A DNA stretch of 64,000 nt from Woeseiaceae bacterium (lineage in GTDB: Bacteria > Pseudomonadota > Gammaproteobacteria > Steroidobacterales > Woeseiaceae). How positions within the stretch are numbered: position 1 is the stretch's first letter; the number at the start of each line of letters is the position of its first letter. Where the stretch lies: assembly GCA_028279985.1 (NCBI GenBank), contig JANQMR010000020.1, forward strand, positions 1 to 64,000, written 5' to 3'. The notes beneath the pieces are model-generated. The model worked only from the letters and a program-made list of their open reading frames with translations, had not been told where the DNA came from and did not search any database. Shown piece after piece: positions 27,300-35,670 of this stretch. Position numbers and translations under genes: made by a program.

Positions 27300-28790
27300 T
27301 CACCTCGCCGCGCTGCGGCCGGTCGGCAGGACGGCGCCTTCCGCCGCGGATCGCAGGGCCTCGAACGAGCTTCTCAGGCATTCATAGTAGAACGCCGGGT
27401 CCGGCATCATCCGGCGGTCGCAGACCGGGGCGATCGTGAGCTTGCCGTCGTAGGTCGTCGCCGTGTGGTTGAGCCCCAGGTTGTCCATCAGCGCTGCCAT
27501 TGCCGTATATCCGACCAGCCTCGCGCCGCAGAGATACAGGGTTTGCGTGGGGCCCGGGTGGATGGAGACGACGGTGTTGTGATTCTGTCGGTAACGTTTG
27601 CCCGGACCTAGCCGCGCAGCGATCGTGCGCGCGGCAAAAGTCATCGCGACGGACGGCAGCGCATCCTGCATGTCCGACATCTCCTCGGCGCTGATCGGTT
27701 TCAGGGCGTTCGCCTCGGCCGCCTCCTCGCGGATCGATGCGAGGCGCTCCAGCGGGTCCGCGAGATCGGTCATCAACTTGATCCGGATCAATCGCACGCG
27801 ATGACCGGGAATCCCATCTTTGCTCGCGTGATGGTTGCTCGCGTAATGGTTGCTCGCGCTATGGTCGTTCGCGTAATGAACGTGTAACGGAACCAGCGCG
27901 TAGAGGGACTCGTCGGGTAGAGCTTTTTTGTCGCTCAGATAGAGACGCAAGGCGCCGCCTACGATCGCCAGTACGACGTGATTCAGGCTTGCATCCGGCA
28001 CGGCTGCCTTGATGACGGCCATGTCGTCCAGGCCGAACGTAAAAGGCGCCAGTACCCGGTGCGGAGACACGCTATCGTCGAAGCGCGTCTTCGGCGCCGG
28101 CTGTTCGTCGAAACGGAGCACGTCGTCGGGATCGACGGCCCGTCCGCCGAGCGCCGGCAAACGATCCACCAGTGTCTGTCCGGTGTCCAGCATCTTGATC
28201 GCATTGTTGAACCAGGCCAGCGCCAACAACTGCGCCGCACCGGGCTCCTGCTCGGAAAACCAGCGCCGTTTGACTGCCTCGGGCTCGGGAGTCGCCGCAA
28301 GATCGTGCAGGGCGACCGTGAAATCGTCCTCGGTCACGTCGTCGAGCGCGACGTGGTGCAACTTGACCAACAGCGCAAAGGAACCCCTGGGCAACCAGGA
28401 GACGTTGTCCAAACCGTCGATCACATACATTTCCCACACCGGCCGGTGCATGTCCAGCGGGCGGGCGTGCAGGCGCGAGGCCAGTATGCAGAACTGCCGC
28501 CAGTCGCCCGGGCGCGGCAGTGCGATGTGGCGCAGGTGAAATTCCAGGTCGAAGTGTTTGTCGTAAATCCAATACGGATAATCGACGTTCAGCGGCACGT
28601 GTACCAGCCGCTGGCGAAAAATGCGCGACGTGCCGATGCGCTCGCGCATGTGCTCGAGGACCGTCTGGAAGTCCACCTTGCCGCCGGGCGCGGTCGACGG
28701 GTCGTACAGATAAATCGTGGACACGTGCTGGTGCCTGCCCGGCTTGTCGGAGTAAAGGAAAAAGGCGTCCGATCCGCTTAGCTGCCGCAT
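27300..28790 (-). CDS. WS/DGAT family acyltransferase with variant active-site motif
   Basis: 496 aa, the usual length of bacterial wax ester synthase/diacylglycerol acyltransferases. The start MRQLSGSDAFFLY and the PRPGDWRQ segment are family marks. The active-site motif HHxxxDG reads HHVALDD (His145-His146, Asp150, Asp151): the catalytic second His and the Asp are kept, but Gly is Asp. A loop near residues 310-330 is expanded by an in-frame 15-bp repeat (SNHYASNHH). It may make wax esters, triacylglycerol or a related ester; activity is less certain than for the copy at 31317. Confidence 0.85.
   Translation of the reverse strand: MRQLSGSDAFFLYSDKPGRHQHVSTIYLYDPSTAPGGKVDFQTVLEHMRERIGTSRIFRQRLVHVPLNVDYPYWIYDKHFDLEFHLRHIALPRPGDWRQFCILASRLHARPLDMHRPVWEMYVIDGLDNVSWLPRGSFALLVKLHHVALDDVTEDDFTVALHDLAATPEPEAVKRRWFSEQEPGAAQLLALAWFNNAIKMLDTGQTLVDRLPALGGRAVDPDDVLRFDEQPAPKTRFDDSVSPHRVLAPFTFGLDDMAVIKAAVPDASLNHVVLAIVGGALRLYLSDKKALPDESLYALVPLHVHYANDHSASNHYASNHHASKDGIPGHRVRLIRIKLMTDLADPLERLASIREEAAEANALKPISAEEMSDMQDALPSVAMTFAARTIAARLGPGKRYRQNHNTVVSIHPGPTQTLYLCGARLVGYTAMAALMDNLGLNHTATTYDGKLTIAPVCDRRMMPDPAFYYECLRSSFEALRSAAEGAVLPTGRSAAR
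27820..27879. repeat. In-frame 15-bp tandem array inside the WS/DGAT gene
   Basis: TTGCTCGCGTGATGG, TTGCTCGCGTAATGG, TTGCTCGCGCTATGG, TCGTTCGCGTAATGA at 27820-27834, 27835-27849, 27850-27864, 27865-27879. The unit is a multiple of three and encodes an Asn-His-Ala-Ser-rich loop. Confidence 0.9.
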
Positions 28791-28863
28791 GATCTCCCCT
28801 CAGGCGCTGCCCGCCATCGATCGTTCATTCTCCATGGTCTATTTTTCCGCGGTCCATTTTCGA

Positions 28864-30309
28864 TCAGGCCGTCCGCACGGACGTGTCCGCCTCTCCCAGC
28901 ATCTCGAGATACGTCCGGCGGACGTTTCGCGTCTGCGGCGACACGTCGCGCAAGGCCCAGCCGGCGGTCGGGATCGGTTTCAGCACCGTGACCTTCACCT
29001 CGGCGGGCCTTACGACCAGGCTCTTGCGCGGCAGGGCGTCGTGCGCATTGTGGATGACGATGGGCACGATGGGCACGCCGGCCTGCCGCGCCAGGTGAAA
29101 GGCGCCACGCTTGAAGTTGCCGAGCTTGCCGTCCTTGCTGCGCGTGCCCTCAGGCGCGATCACGACCGATCGGCCGGCGTGCAGGGCATCAATCGCGGGC
29201 TTCAGCGCCGCCTTCGGGTCGCTGATGTGGTCGCGGTCGACGAACACCGTGCCGGTGTAGCGTAAGGCCGGCCCCATCAACGGTTGGTTCTTCAGCTCTT
29301 TCTTGGCGACGCCGACTGCGTCCTCGCGCAGGAGTTTGGCCGTGATCAGCAGGTCGATTGCGCTGACGTGATTGAAAATGAACACGGCGGGCCGGTCCGA
29401 CCACAGGTTCTCCTCGCCGTCCACGATCAGCTTGAGACGCGCAATCATCGACGCGATGCTGGTCCAGGCGCTCAAGGAGAAGTTGGTCGTGTCCCGCTCG
29501 GAGGCGCCCATCACCCGCATCGGCAATCCGGCCGCCAGAAACGGCACGGCGGTGCCGAAAGTGAGTATCGTGCGCGCGAGGTCTCCGACGCCGACAGAGC
29601 CGCGGCTGTCCAGCAGAATCTCGCGCCAGCCGTTGTGTTTGGCAATACCGTCGAGCTTGCCGTCCGGGTTGACGGCCACCGGATGCCCGACGGCCTCCAA
29701 TAGCGGCACGTCCTCGGCGCCGTTGCTGTAAAAAAAACTCTTTCTGAGGGCTATCCGGCGTTTGCGCGCGAACGCCCTTACCGCCGTGACCTTGTTTTCG
29801 CCATAACAGGGCTCGCCGATCACCTCGCCGGTAAAGTTGCCGTTCTCGACCTCAAGCTCGGTGCAGATGATCTCGGCGATGCCGAGCTTGGCGGCCAGCG
29901 GTTCGATCTGATAACGCGTCGCCGAGCTGACGATGGCCACGGTGTGCCCGTTTTGCCGGTGCGCATGGATCATCGCCCGTATTTCGGGGAACACGTCGGC
30001 CACCAGCTTGTCGCGAGCGACCTTCCGACCCAGGGCAATCAGCTTGTGCTCGGCGGTGCCCTCGAGGTTGCGTATCGACGACACCAGCGAGTCTTCGAAC
30101 TTGTCGGACTTTAGAAAGTAACGCGGGATCATCGCGGCCAGGTCGAAGATTTCCTGGCCGGTCACCTCGCCGTTTTTGAGCCGCTCGATGAACATGTCCT
30201 TGACCGAATGGCCCGCGATGATCGTGCCGTCGAAATCGAAGAACGCGCCGGTGGTTTTTCCGCGATTGCTGGCGTCGATTTCGGTCGTAAAACGCTGATA
30301 GGCTTCCAC
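28864..30309 (-). CDS. HAD-IB phosphatase fused to PlsC-type acyltransferase
   Basis: 481 aa. The N-terminal HAD-IB phosphoserine-phosphatase-like domain has nucleophile motif FDFDGT (Asp25, Asp27) and GEP.YGENKV. The C-terminal lysophosphatidate acyltransferase domain has NHVSAID (His314, Asp319) and EGTRSKDG. Together it could acylate lysophosphatidate and dephosphorylate the product, giving diacylglycerol for the neighbouring DGAT enzymes. I chose GTG at 30309 because GGAGG lies 6 bases before it and the protein then begins EAYQRF as relatives do; a TTG at 30348 also opens the frame. Confidence 0.87.
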   Translation of the reverse strand: MEAYQRFTTEIDASNRGKTTGAFFDFDGTIIAGHSVKDMFIERLKNGEVTGQEIFDLAAMIPRYFLKSDKFEDSLVSSIRNLEGTAEHKLIALGRKVARDKLVADVFPEIRAMIHAHRQNGHTVAIVSSATRYQIEPLAAKLGIAEIICTELEVENGNFTGEVIGEPCYGENKVTAVRAFARKRRIALRKSFFYSNGAEDVPLLEAVGHPVAVNPDGKLDGIAKHNGWREILLDSRGSVGVGDLARTILTFGTAVPFLAAGLPMRVMGASERDTTNFSLSAWTSIASMIARLKLIVDGEENLWSDRPAVFIFNHVSAIDLLITAKLLREDAVGVAKKELKNQPLMGPALRYTGTVFVDRDHISDPKAALKPAIDALHAGRSVVIAPEGTRSKDGKLGNFKRGAFHLARQAGVPIVPIVIHNAHDALPRKSLVVRPAEVKVTVLKPIPTAGWALRDVSPQTRNVRRTYLEMLGEADTSVRTA

Positions 30310-30483
30310 CGTAAGCCTCCGGGATGGCGGTTTTTTGATACACGTCAACGACTTAGGGCCGTAACGGCGTCAAGCTACAATGTCCGAAGGCGGGCGACGG
30401 TTCAATACGTACTCTCCCTGTCCCGGCGCGCGCCGCCCGGACGCTAGAATATACGCTGGCAAGGACCCGGTGAGGCGCCATTA

Positions 30484-30507
30484 ACCGCAGCAATGACCGC
30501 AGCAATC
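30484..30507. repeat. 12-bp duplication across a start codon
   Basis: ACCGCAGCAATG (30484-30495) and ACCGCAGCAATC (30496-30507). The ATG of the first copy is the start of the hydrolase gene. Confidence 0.8.
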
Positions 30508-31323
30508 GACAATAAAAGCGACGCCCGACCGCCGGCGCTGGGTTTCGCCGTCGCCGAGCTGCCGCGCGCGCTGCTCGAGTTCGCGTCCCTGTTGCCGGGC
30601 CATTTTTTCCTGTCCCGCGCGCCGCGCGGCGACGGTCATCCGGTCATGACCCTGCCGGGTTACCGCAGCGACGACACGACGATGCTGGCCATGCGGCGTT
30701 ATCTCAAGCGTTGGGGCTACGACCCGCATCCCTGGGGCCTCGGCGCCAATCTCGGCATCGGTTACCAGCGGGTCGACTACGAAGCCCGGGTCACCGAGTC
30801 TCTGGAACGTATCCACCGAAAACGCGGCGAGCCTGCGACGCTGATCGGCTGGAGTCAGGGCGGCGTCATCGCCCGCGAGGTCGCCAAGCAGCGGCCCGAG
30901 CTCGTCCGCCAGATCATCACCCTCGGCAGTCCGATTGCCGATGCGCCCGAAGCCACGACCTTGTTCCGGATATTCGAGAAGACCTCGTCCGAGGAGATCA
31001 CCAACGAGCTCATGAGTTTCATGCGGGAAGTGCGCACGCCGCTGCCGAACCTGCGATGCATCTGCATCTACAGCAATTCCGACGGCATCGTATCGCCCGA
31101 CATCGCCCAGGACCTGGTCTCGCCCAATGTCGAGAACATCCGGGTGAGCTCCAGCCACCTCGGCATGGTCGTCAACCCTTTCGTGCTGTACATCATCGCC
31201 GATCGTCTGTCGCAACCCGAGGACGACTGGCAACCTTTCAGTCTCAACACGCTCGACTGGCTGCTCAACTGGTCGGGACGCCAGCGGGACACCAGGACAG
31301 ACACCAGGACAGGCCGATGCTAA
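30493..31323 (+). CDS. Alpha/beta hydrolase (lipase-like)
   Basis: 276 aa. Oxyanion region VMTLPGYRSDD, nucleophile elbow GWSQGG, an acid in SNSDGIVSP and a His in SSHLGM complete a lipase/PGAP1-like triad. No signal peptide, so it is probably cytoplasmic. It overlaps the following WS/DGAT gene by 7 bp, so the two are co-translated. A lipase or esterase acting on the products or substrates of that enzyme is the simplest idea. Confidence 0.8.
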   Translation: MTAAIDNKSDARPPALGFAVAELPRALLEFASLLPGHFFLSRAPRGDGHPVMTLPGYRSDDTTMLAMRRYLKRWGYDPHPWGLGANLGIGYQRVDYEARVTESLERIHRKRGEPATLIGWSQGGVIAREVAKQRPELVRQIITLGSPIADAPEATTLFRIFEKTSSEEITNELMSFMREVRTPLPNLRCICIYSNSDGIVSPDIAQDLVSPNVENIRVSSSHLGMVVNPFVLYIIADRLSQPEDDWQPFSLNTLDWLLNWSGRQRDTRTDTRTGRC

Positions 31324-33062
31324 GACAACTCTCGGGCATGGATTCGCTGTTCCTCTACGCGGAAAGCCACCGCGCTCCGCTGGAAGTCGGTTGCCTGCAG
31401 ATCTACGACCCCTCCACGGCGCCCCGTGGCGAGGTTCGCTTCAAGGAGATCCTCGCGACCTTCCAGGATCGCCTGGACCGCGCCGACGTATTCACGCAAA
31501 AGCTGGTCGAGGTGCCCTTGTCGCTGGATCATCCTTACTGGGTCGAGGACGAGGAGTTCGACCTGGAGTACCACGTCCGGCATATCTCCCTGCCCAGGCC
31601 GGGCGACTGGCGGCAGCTCATGGCGCAGATCGCAAGGCTGCAGGCCCGCCAGCTCGACCATTCGAAACCGCTGTGGATGGCGCACATCATCGAGGGGCTG
31701 GACAAGGTCGAAGGCATTCCCGAGGGTTGTTTTGCGATGTTCATGAAAGTCCATCACGCGGCGATCGACGGCGTGACCGGGCAGAACGTGCAGGCGGCCA
31801 TGCACGACATGAAGCCCTACCAGGCCGACGCCTCCAACTACCAGCCCTCATCCGGACTTGCGCAAGACGGCGATCCGCCCGCCTGGAACCTGCTGGCGCG
31901 AGCACCGTTCAACACGGCCTGGAAAACGACGAAGCTCGGCCTCGGCTTGATGCGCGCGCTGCCCGGCGCCATCCAGGCAGGCATCGCCACACGCAAGAAA
32001 ACCCAGCGAGCGATTCCCAAGACCGTGTTCAACGACGGCCGGGTATCGCCGAACCGGGTCATCGACGGTTGCTTTTTCGAGCTCGACGACTTCAAGCAAA
32101 TCCGGGCCGCGGCGCCTGAGGTCAAGATCAACGATATCGTGCTCGCCGTCATCAGCGGCGCGATGCGTTATTACCTGGACGCGAGGGACGGCCTGCCCGA
32201 GGAGAGCCTGCTGGCCGCCTGCCCGATCAACGTCGGTACCGAAGACGACGCGAACAGCGGCCGCGCCAACCTGCTCAGCATCATGACGCCGCGCCTGCAT
32301 ACGGAAATCGCGGACCCGATGGAGCGCCTGCTCACGATTCATGCCGCCACCGACGAAACCAAGGATGTCGTGCGAAAGATCGGCACGCGCACGATGACCG
32401 AGATTCCGATGAATCTGCCGGCGCCGATCGCAAAAAACCTGTATCCCTTGTTGAGCGCGCTCGCGCTCCGGTCGGAATCGATCCCGTACAACACGATGAT
32501 CACCAACGTGATCGTCAAGCACGCTCCACTGTACCTGTCCGGCGCCCGGCTCATCCGGGTGCTGGCGACGGGCCCGATCATCGACCAATCGGGAATATTC
32601 CATGCCGTGTTCTCGTTCGACGGCGTGCTCTCCATCGGTTTCACCGCCTGCCGCGAGATGTTGCCGGACCCTGAGTTCTACACAGAGTGTATACGGGGAT
32701 CGTTCGACGACTTGAAGAAAGCCGCCGCCGGGAAAAAGCGCAAGGCAAAAAAGAAGACCTCCAGGAAGAAGGCAAAGTCGAAGAAGCCTGCGGCCGACGG
32801 CGTAACCGCCGAATCCAAACCGAAGAAGGCGGGAAAGACCACCCGGAAAAAGGCAAGCGACAAATCGAAACCGGAGCGGACAAAAAAGACGGCATCGAAA
32901 AAAACCGCGAGCAAGCCGACACCGGTAACCGACGCCGCGAAAAAGGCGACAAAAACGCCGGCGCGAAAAAAACCTTCGGCACGATCGCCGAAAGCCACTC
33001 CGATCGACGATGCCGCAGCCAAGACCGCCGGGGACGGACCGGCTGCCGGACAGGCCGGTTAG
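31317..33062 (+). CDS. WS/DGAT acyltransferase with histone-like Lys-rich tail
   Basis: 581 aa. Residues 1 to about 467 are a full wax ester synthase/DGAT: start MLRQLSGMDSLFLY, intact active-site motif HHAAIDG (His146-His147, Asp151), NGVITNVI-like NTMITNVI segment. The last ~113 residues are a Lys/Ala/Thr-rich tail (KKAAAGKKRKAKKK, KKTASKKTASK, KKATKTPARKK) of the histone H1/AlgP type, which the family normally lacks. ATG at 31317 is preferred over earlier in-frame starts because it matches the family N-terminus. The tail could tether the enzyme or nascent lipid droplets to DNA; that is inference. Confidence 0.88.
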   Translation: MLRQLSGMDSLFLYAESHRAPLEVGCLQIYDPSTAPRGEVRFKEILATFQDRLDRADVFTQKLVEVPLSLDHPYWVEDEEFDLEYHVRHISLPRPGDWRQLMAQIARLQARQLDHSKPLWMAHIIEGLDKVEGIPEGCFAMFMKVHHAAIDGVTGQNVQAAMHDMKPYQADASNYQPSSGLAQDGDPPAWNLLARAPFNTAWKTTKLGLGLMRALPGAIQAGIATRKKTQRAIPKTVFNDGRVSPNRVIDGCFFELDDFKQIRAAAPEVKINDIVLAVISGAMRYYLDARDGLPEESLLAACPINVGTEDDANSGRANLLSIMTPRLHTEIADPMERLLTIHAATDETKDVVRKIGTRTMTEIPMNLPAPIAKNLYPLLSALALRSESIPYNTMITNVIVKHAPLYLSGARLIRVLATGPIIDQSGIFHAVFSFDGVLSIGFTACREMLPDPEFYTECIRGSFDDLKKAAAGKKRKAKKKTSRKKAKSKKPAADGVTAESKPKKAGKTTRKKASDKSKPERTKKTASKKTASKPTPVTDAAKKATKTPARKKPSARSPKATPIDDAAAKTAGDGPAAGQAG

Positions 33063-33089
33063 GGCTTCCGACACGGACGACCGCTCAAT

Positions 33090-33161
33090 CGATCTACTAG
33101 ATCGATCTACTAGATCGATGCCCTAGTCGATGGCTGGTCGATGGCTAGTCGATGTATTGGT
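33090..33161. repeat. 11-13-bp tandem array across a stop codon
   Basis: Six units starting CGAT: 33090-33102, 33103-33115 (identical), 33116-33127, 33128-33138, 33139-33149, 33150-33161. The array fills the gap after the WS/DGAT gene and runs into the 3' end of the PHA-region gene on the other strand. Confidence 0.85.
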
Positions 33162-33423
33162 CGATCGAGCTCTCGATCGCCGAGCGAATCGACTCGCGGA
33201 ACATGAGCATCGTCAAACCCATGCTGACGTGGATCCGGACGCTCACGTCATCGACGTCGATGTGCCCGGAAACGCCCTGCCCGACGACTTGCATGCGATT
33301 CCCCTCCCAGCGCGACGTGAGCTTGAGCCGTCCGCCGAGCGCGTCGGCGACCTGGTCCAGGCGCCGTTTTGCCTCGTCGACCCCCAATGAGTGATCGCGG
33401 CTGATCGTGATGTCGCTGTTCAT
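33145..33423 (-). CDS. PHA-granule-region protein (polyhydroxyalkanoic acid system family)
   Basis: 92 aa. MNSDITISRDHSLGVDEAKRR opens a small family often found next to polyhydroxyalkanoate genes; it continues with VGQGVSGHIDVDDVSVRIHVSMGL. Its function is not known. I set the start at 33423 because the family begins there; the frame is open upstream without coding character. Its presence beside two WS/DGATs and a PhaF-like tail protein supports a storage-granule theme. Confidence 0.72.
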   Translation of the reverse strand: MNSDITISRDHSLGVDEAKRRLDQVADALGGRLKLTSRWEGNRMQVVGQGVSGHIDVDDVSVRIHVSMGLTMLMFRESIRSAIESSIDQYID

Positions 33424-33948
33424 TCGTCTGCTTCGGGGGGGTCCGTGTCGCCGGAGCGGTTTTCGGAGCTTGTGGCTGACGGACCTTTTCGGATTCTTGT
33501 TGTCGGGACCGGCCCGGCACCATGCCAGGCAGGCGGGCCGCGTGCAATGGTAACCCGGCGTCGCCACCCGATGGTTAATTCTGAAACTTTCTTCATCACG
33601 CACCCCTCTTGTCAAGTCGATTGTGATCGAAATCCGGACATTCCCCCGATACGTAATAGGCAGAAAATTCAGCCATTTACGGTGCATCCGACCGTCCAAG
33701 ACGAGCTCTGCCGCCTTGCTCGGTGACGGTAAGGCGGCGCAGCCGCAAGACCACGTCATCGTCGAAACACCGACCACGCCCTAACTCCTCGGTAACAACC
33801 GCTTGCCGACCGTCCTGCTCCGGGAATTCCGCGGCCTGCCGGCAAACCCATATAGATATCTTTCCTGATTGACCGGATTTGCGTTCCGGCGGTTAATCGT
33901 GCCAACGACAACAGCCCGTCGGGCTTCGGTGGGGCGGAGGCGAGCACT
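33424..33948. other. Intergenic gap with one inverted repeat
   Basis: About 525 bp, no supportable gene. GCCGCCTT (33710-33717) pairs with AAGGCGGC (33731-33738) across 13 bases; there is no T-run, so it is only a possible terminator. The promoter of the acyl-CoA dehydrogenase operon should lie near the right end. Confidence 0.6.
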
Positions 33949-35604
33949 ATGACCAGCGCGATCGACAGCGCGACACTATCCATGACCCTGGAAGCCGTGA
34001 GGGAGTTCGCGGCCGATGCACTGCCCGAGAAGCTCCTGCTGGAGCTCGACGCCGACGAGGAATTCCCGGTCGACCTGGTCAGGGACCTCTGCGGCGAAAC
34101 CATCGGCATCCAGCTCCTGTTCATTCCCGAGGAATACGGCGGCATGGGGGGCGGCGCTTTCGACGTCTACCGCGTCTGCGAAGCCATGGCGCGGGTGGAC
34201 CTCGGTGTCGCCACCGGCGTGCTCGCCACCTTCCTAGGCAGCGACCCGATCCGCGTCGGCGGCACGCCGGAGCAAAAAGCCCATTGGATGGGCCGGCTGG
34301 CCGAAGAAGGCCTGCTGATGGCTTACGGCGCCACCGAGCCGCAGGCCGGCAGCGACCTGGGCGCGCTGGAAACCCGCGCGGACCCGGTGGGCGACAACGG
34401 CAATGTCAAAGGCTACAAGATCACCGGCGCCAAACAGTGGATCAGCAACGGCGGCTTCGCCGATCTGTACACGGTACTCGCCCGCGCGCCGGGCGGCCCG
34501 ACCTGGTTCGTGGTCGAGGCGGGTACCGAAGGTCTGACTCACGGAAAACCCGAGGACAAACACGGAATCCGCGACAGCAACACCGCGGCCGTGCTGCTAA
34601 ACAACGTTTACGTCCCCGCGGAGCAGTTGCTGGGCGGCGTCGAGGGACAGGGGCTGGTGCAGGCGCAGGCGGTTTTCGGCTTCACCCGCCTGATGGTCGC
34701 CGCCTTCGGGCTCGGCTGCGGCTGGGAGGCCATCGACCGCGCGATCGAATACTCGAAACAACGGATACAGGCCGGGGCGCCGCTGGCGGAAAAACAAGGG
34801 TACACACACAAGCTGATCGTGCCGCACGCCGTGCGCCTGGAGGGCGGCCGCGCCTTCATCGAGGAAACCGCCTCGCGTATCGACGCCGGCGAAGGCGCCC
34901 TGATCACCGAAGGCGCCATCGCCAAGTACTTCAGCTCCGAAGCCGGCAACGCCGCCGCCGAAGCCGCGATACAGGCATTCGGCGGCTACGGCTACACGCG
35001 CGAATACATGGTCGAGAAAATCAAGCGCGACGTCCGCATCACGACGATCTACGAAGGGACGTCGGAGATCATGGAGATGACGATCTCCCGCGACCGCTGG
35101 CAACAACACCTGAAAACCCGCGGCGACTACTACCACGCGATGGGCCGGGAGATGGAGCAGTTGCAGACGAGCCGGCCGGAGGTCGGAGCGGCGACGGCGG
35201 CGCTCGGCCTGCACGCACTGGCCGAAATCCTGGAGCGTTGCCGTACCGGAAAACTGACCCGGAACCAGCATGTGCTGTTGCGACTGGGCGAGTTGATCGC
35301 CTGGGCCGAGTGTGCGGCCGCTTTGTCGCGCCGCGCCGCGCGCGCGATCGAGAACCGGCTCGATGAGAAAGCCGAAAAACGGCACGACCTCGAAACCCAG
35401 GCCGCCATGGCGCGGGTGCTGGCGCGGCAGGCGGCGATCAAGGTCGCCGCCGACGGCATGGCGCTGGTCGTCGGCGCGGACAGCAAGGAACCGGCCGGTC
35501 TCGCCGACGCCATGCACCTGAACGCCATTCACGGCACACAGGCCGGGTTGATCGCAGACATGAACGCCGTGGCCGACGGACTGTACGGCCGCAAGGACAA
35601 ATAG
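33949..35604 (+). CDS. Acyl-CoA dehydrogenase, long form
   Basis: 551 aa against about 380 for classical members; the extra ~150 residues are a C-terminal helical extension, as in long FadE/DmdC-type enzymes. FAD/substrate motifs include [13 protein letters not shown] and QWISNG. The catalytic Glu lies in IYEGTSEI (Glu369). GGAGGCG precedes the ATG. It lies 63 bp before the megasynthase in the same direction, so it probably oxidises an acyl product or precursor of that system. Its electrons would go to EtfAB, encoded at the other end of the locus. Confidence 0.88.
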   Translation: MTSAIDSATLSMTLEAVREFAADALPEKLLLELDADEEFPVDLVRDLCGETIGIQLLFIPEEYGGMGGGAFDVYRVCEAMARVDLGVATGVLATFLGSDPIRVGGTPEQKAHWMGRLAEEGLLMAYGATEPQAGSDLGALETRADPVGDNGNVKGYKITGAKQWISNGGFADLYTVLARAPGGPTWFVVEAGTEGLTHGKPEDKHGIRDSNTAAVLLNNVYVPAEQLLGGVEGQGLVQAQAVFGFTRLMVAAFGLGCGWEAIDRAIEYSKQRIQAGAPLAEKQGYTHKLIVPHAVRLEGGRAFIEETASRIDAGEGALITEGAIAKYFSSEAGNAAAEAAIQAFGGYGYTREYMVEKIKRDVRITTIYEGTSEIMEMTISRDRWQQHLKTRGDYYHAMGREMEQLQTSRPEVGAATAALGLHALAEILERCRTGKLTRNQHVLLRLGELIAWAECAAALSRRAARAIENRLDEKAEKRHDLETQAAMARVLARQAAIKVAADGMALVVGADSKEPAGLADAMHLNAIHGTQAGLIADMNAVADGLYGRKDK

Positions 35605-35670
35605 ACCATGGGCAAATAGACCATGGATAAATAAACAATGAACAAGTGGACGATGGACAACTAGACGATG
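35596..35670. repeat. Five 15-bp copies joining one gene's stop to the next gene's ATG
   Basis: GACAAATAGACCATG, GGCAAATAGACCATG, GATAAATAAACAATG, AACAAGTGGACGATG, GACAACTAGACGATG occupy exactly 35596-35670. The first copy holds the last codons and stop (GAC AAA TAG) of the dehydrogenase; the last copy ends in the ATG of the megasynthase (35668). The middle copies encode mini-ORFs such as Met-Gly-Lys-stop. Confidence 0.92.

Noticed and set aside
30711..31316. N-terminal extension of the second WS/DGAT
   Set aside because: It overlaps the hydrolase gene in another frame; the family N-terminus MLRQLSGMDS starts at 31317.
33424..33777. N-terminal extension of the PHA-region protein
   Set aside because: The upstream part lacks coding character and family match; relatives start at the Met at 33423.
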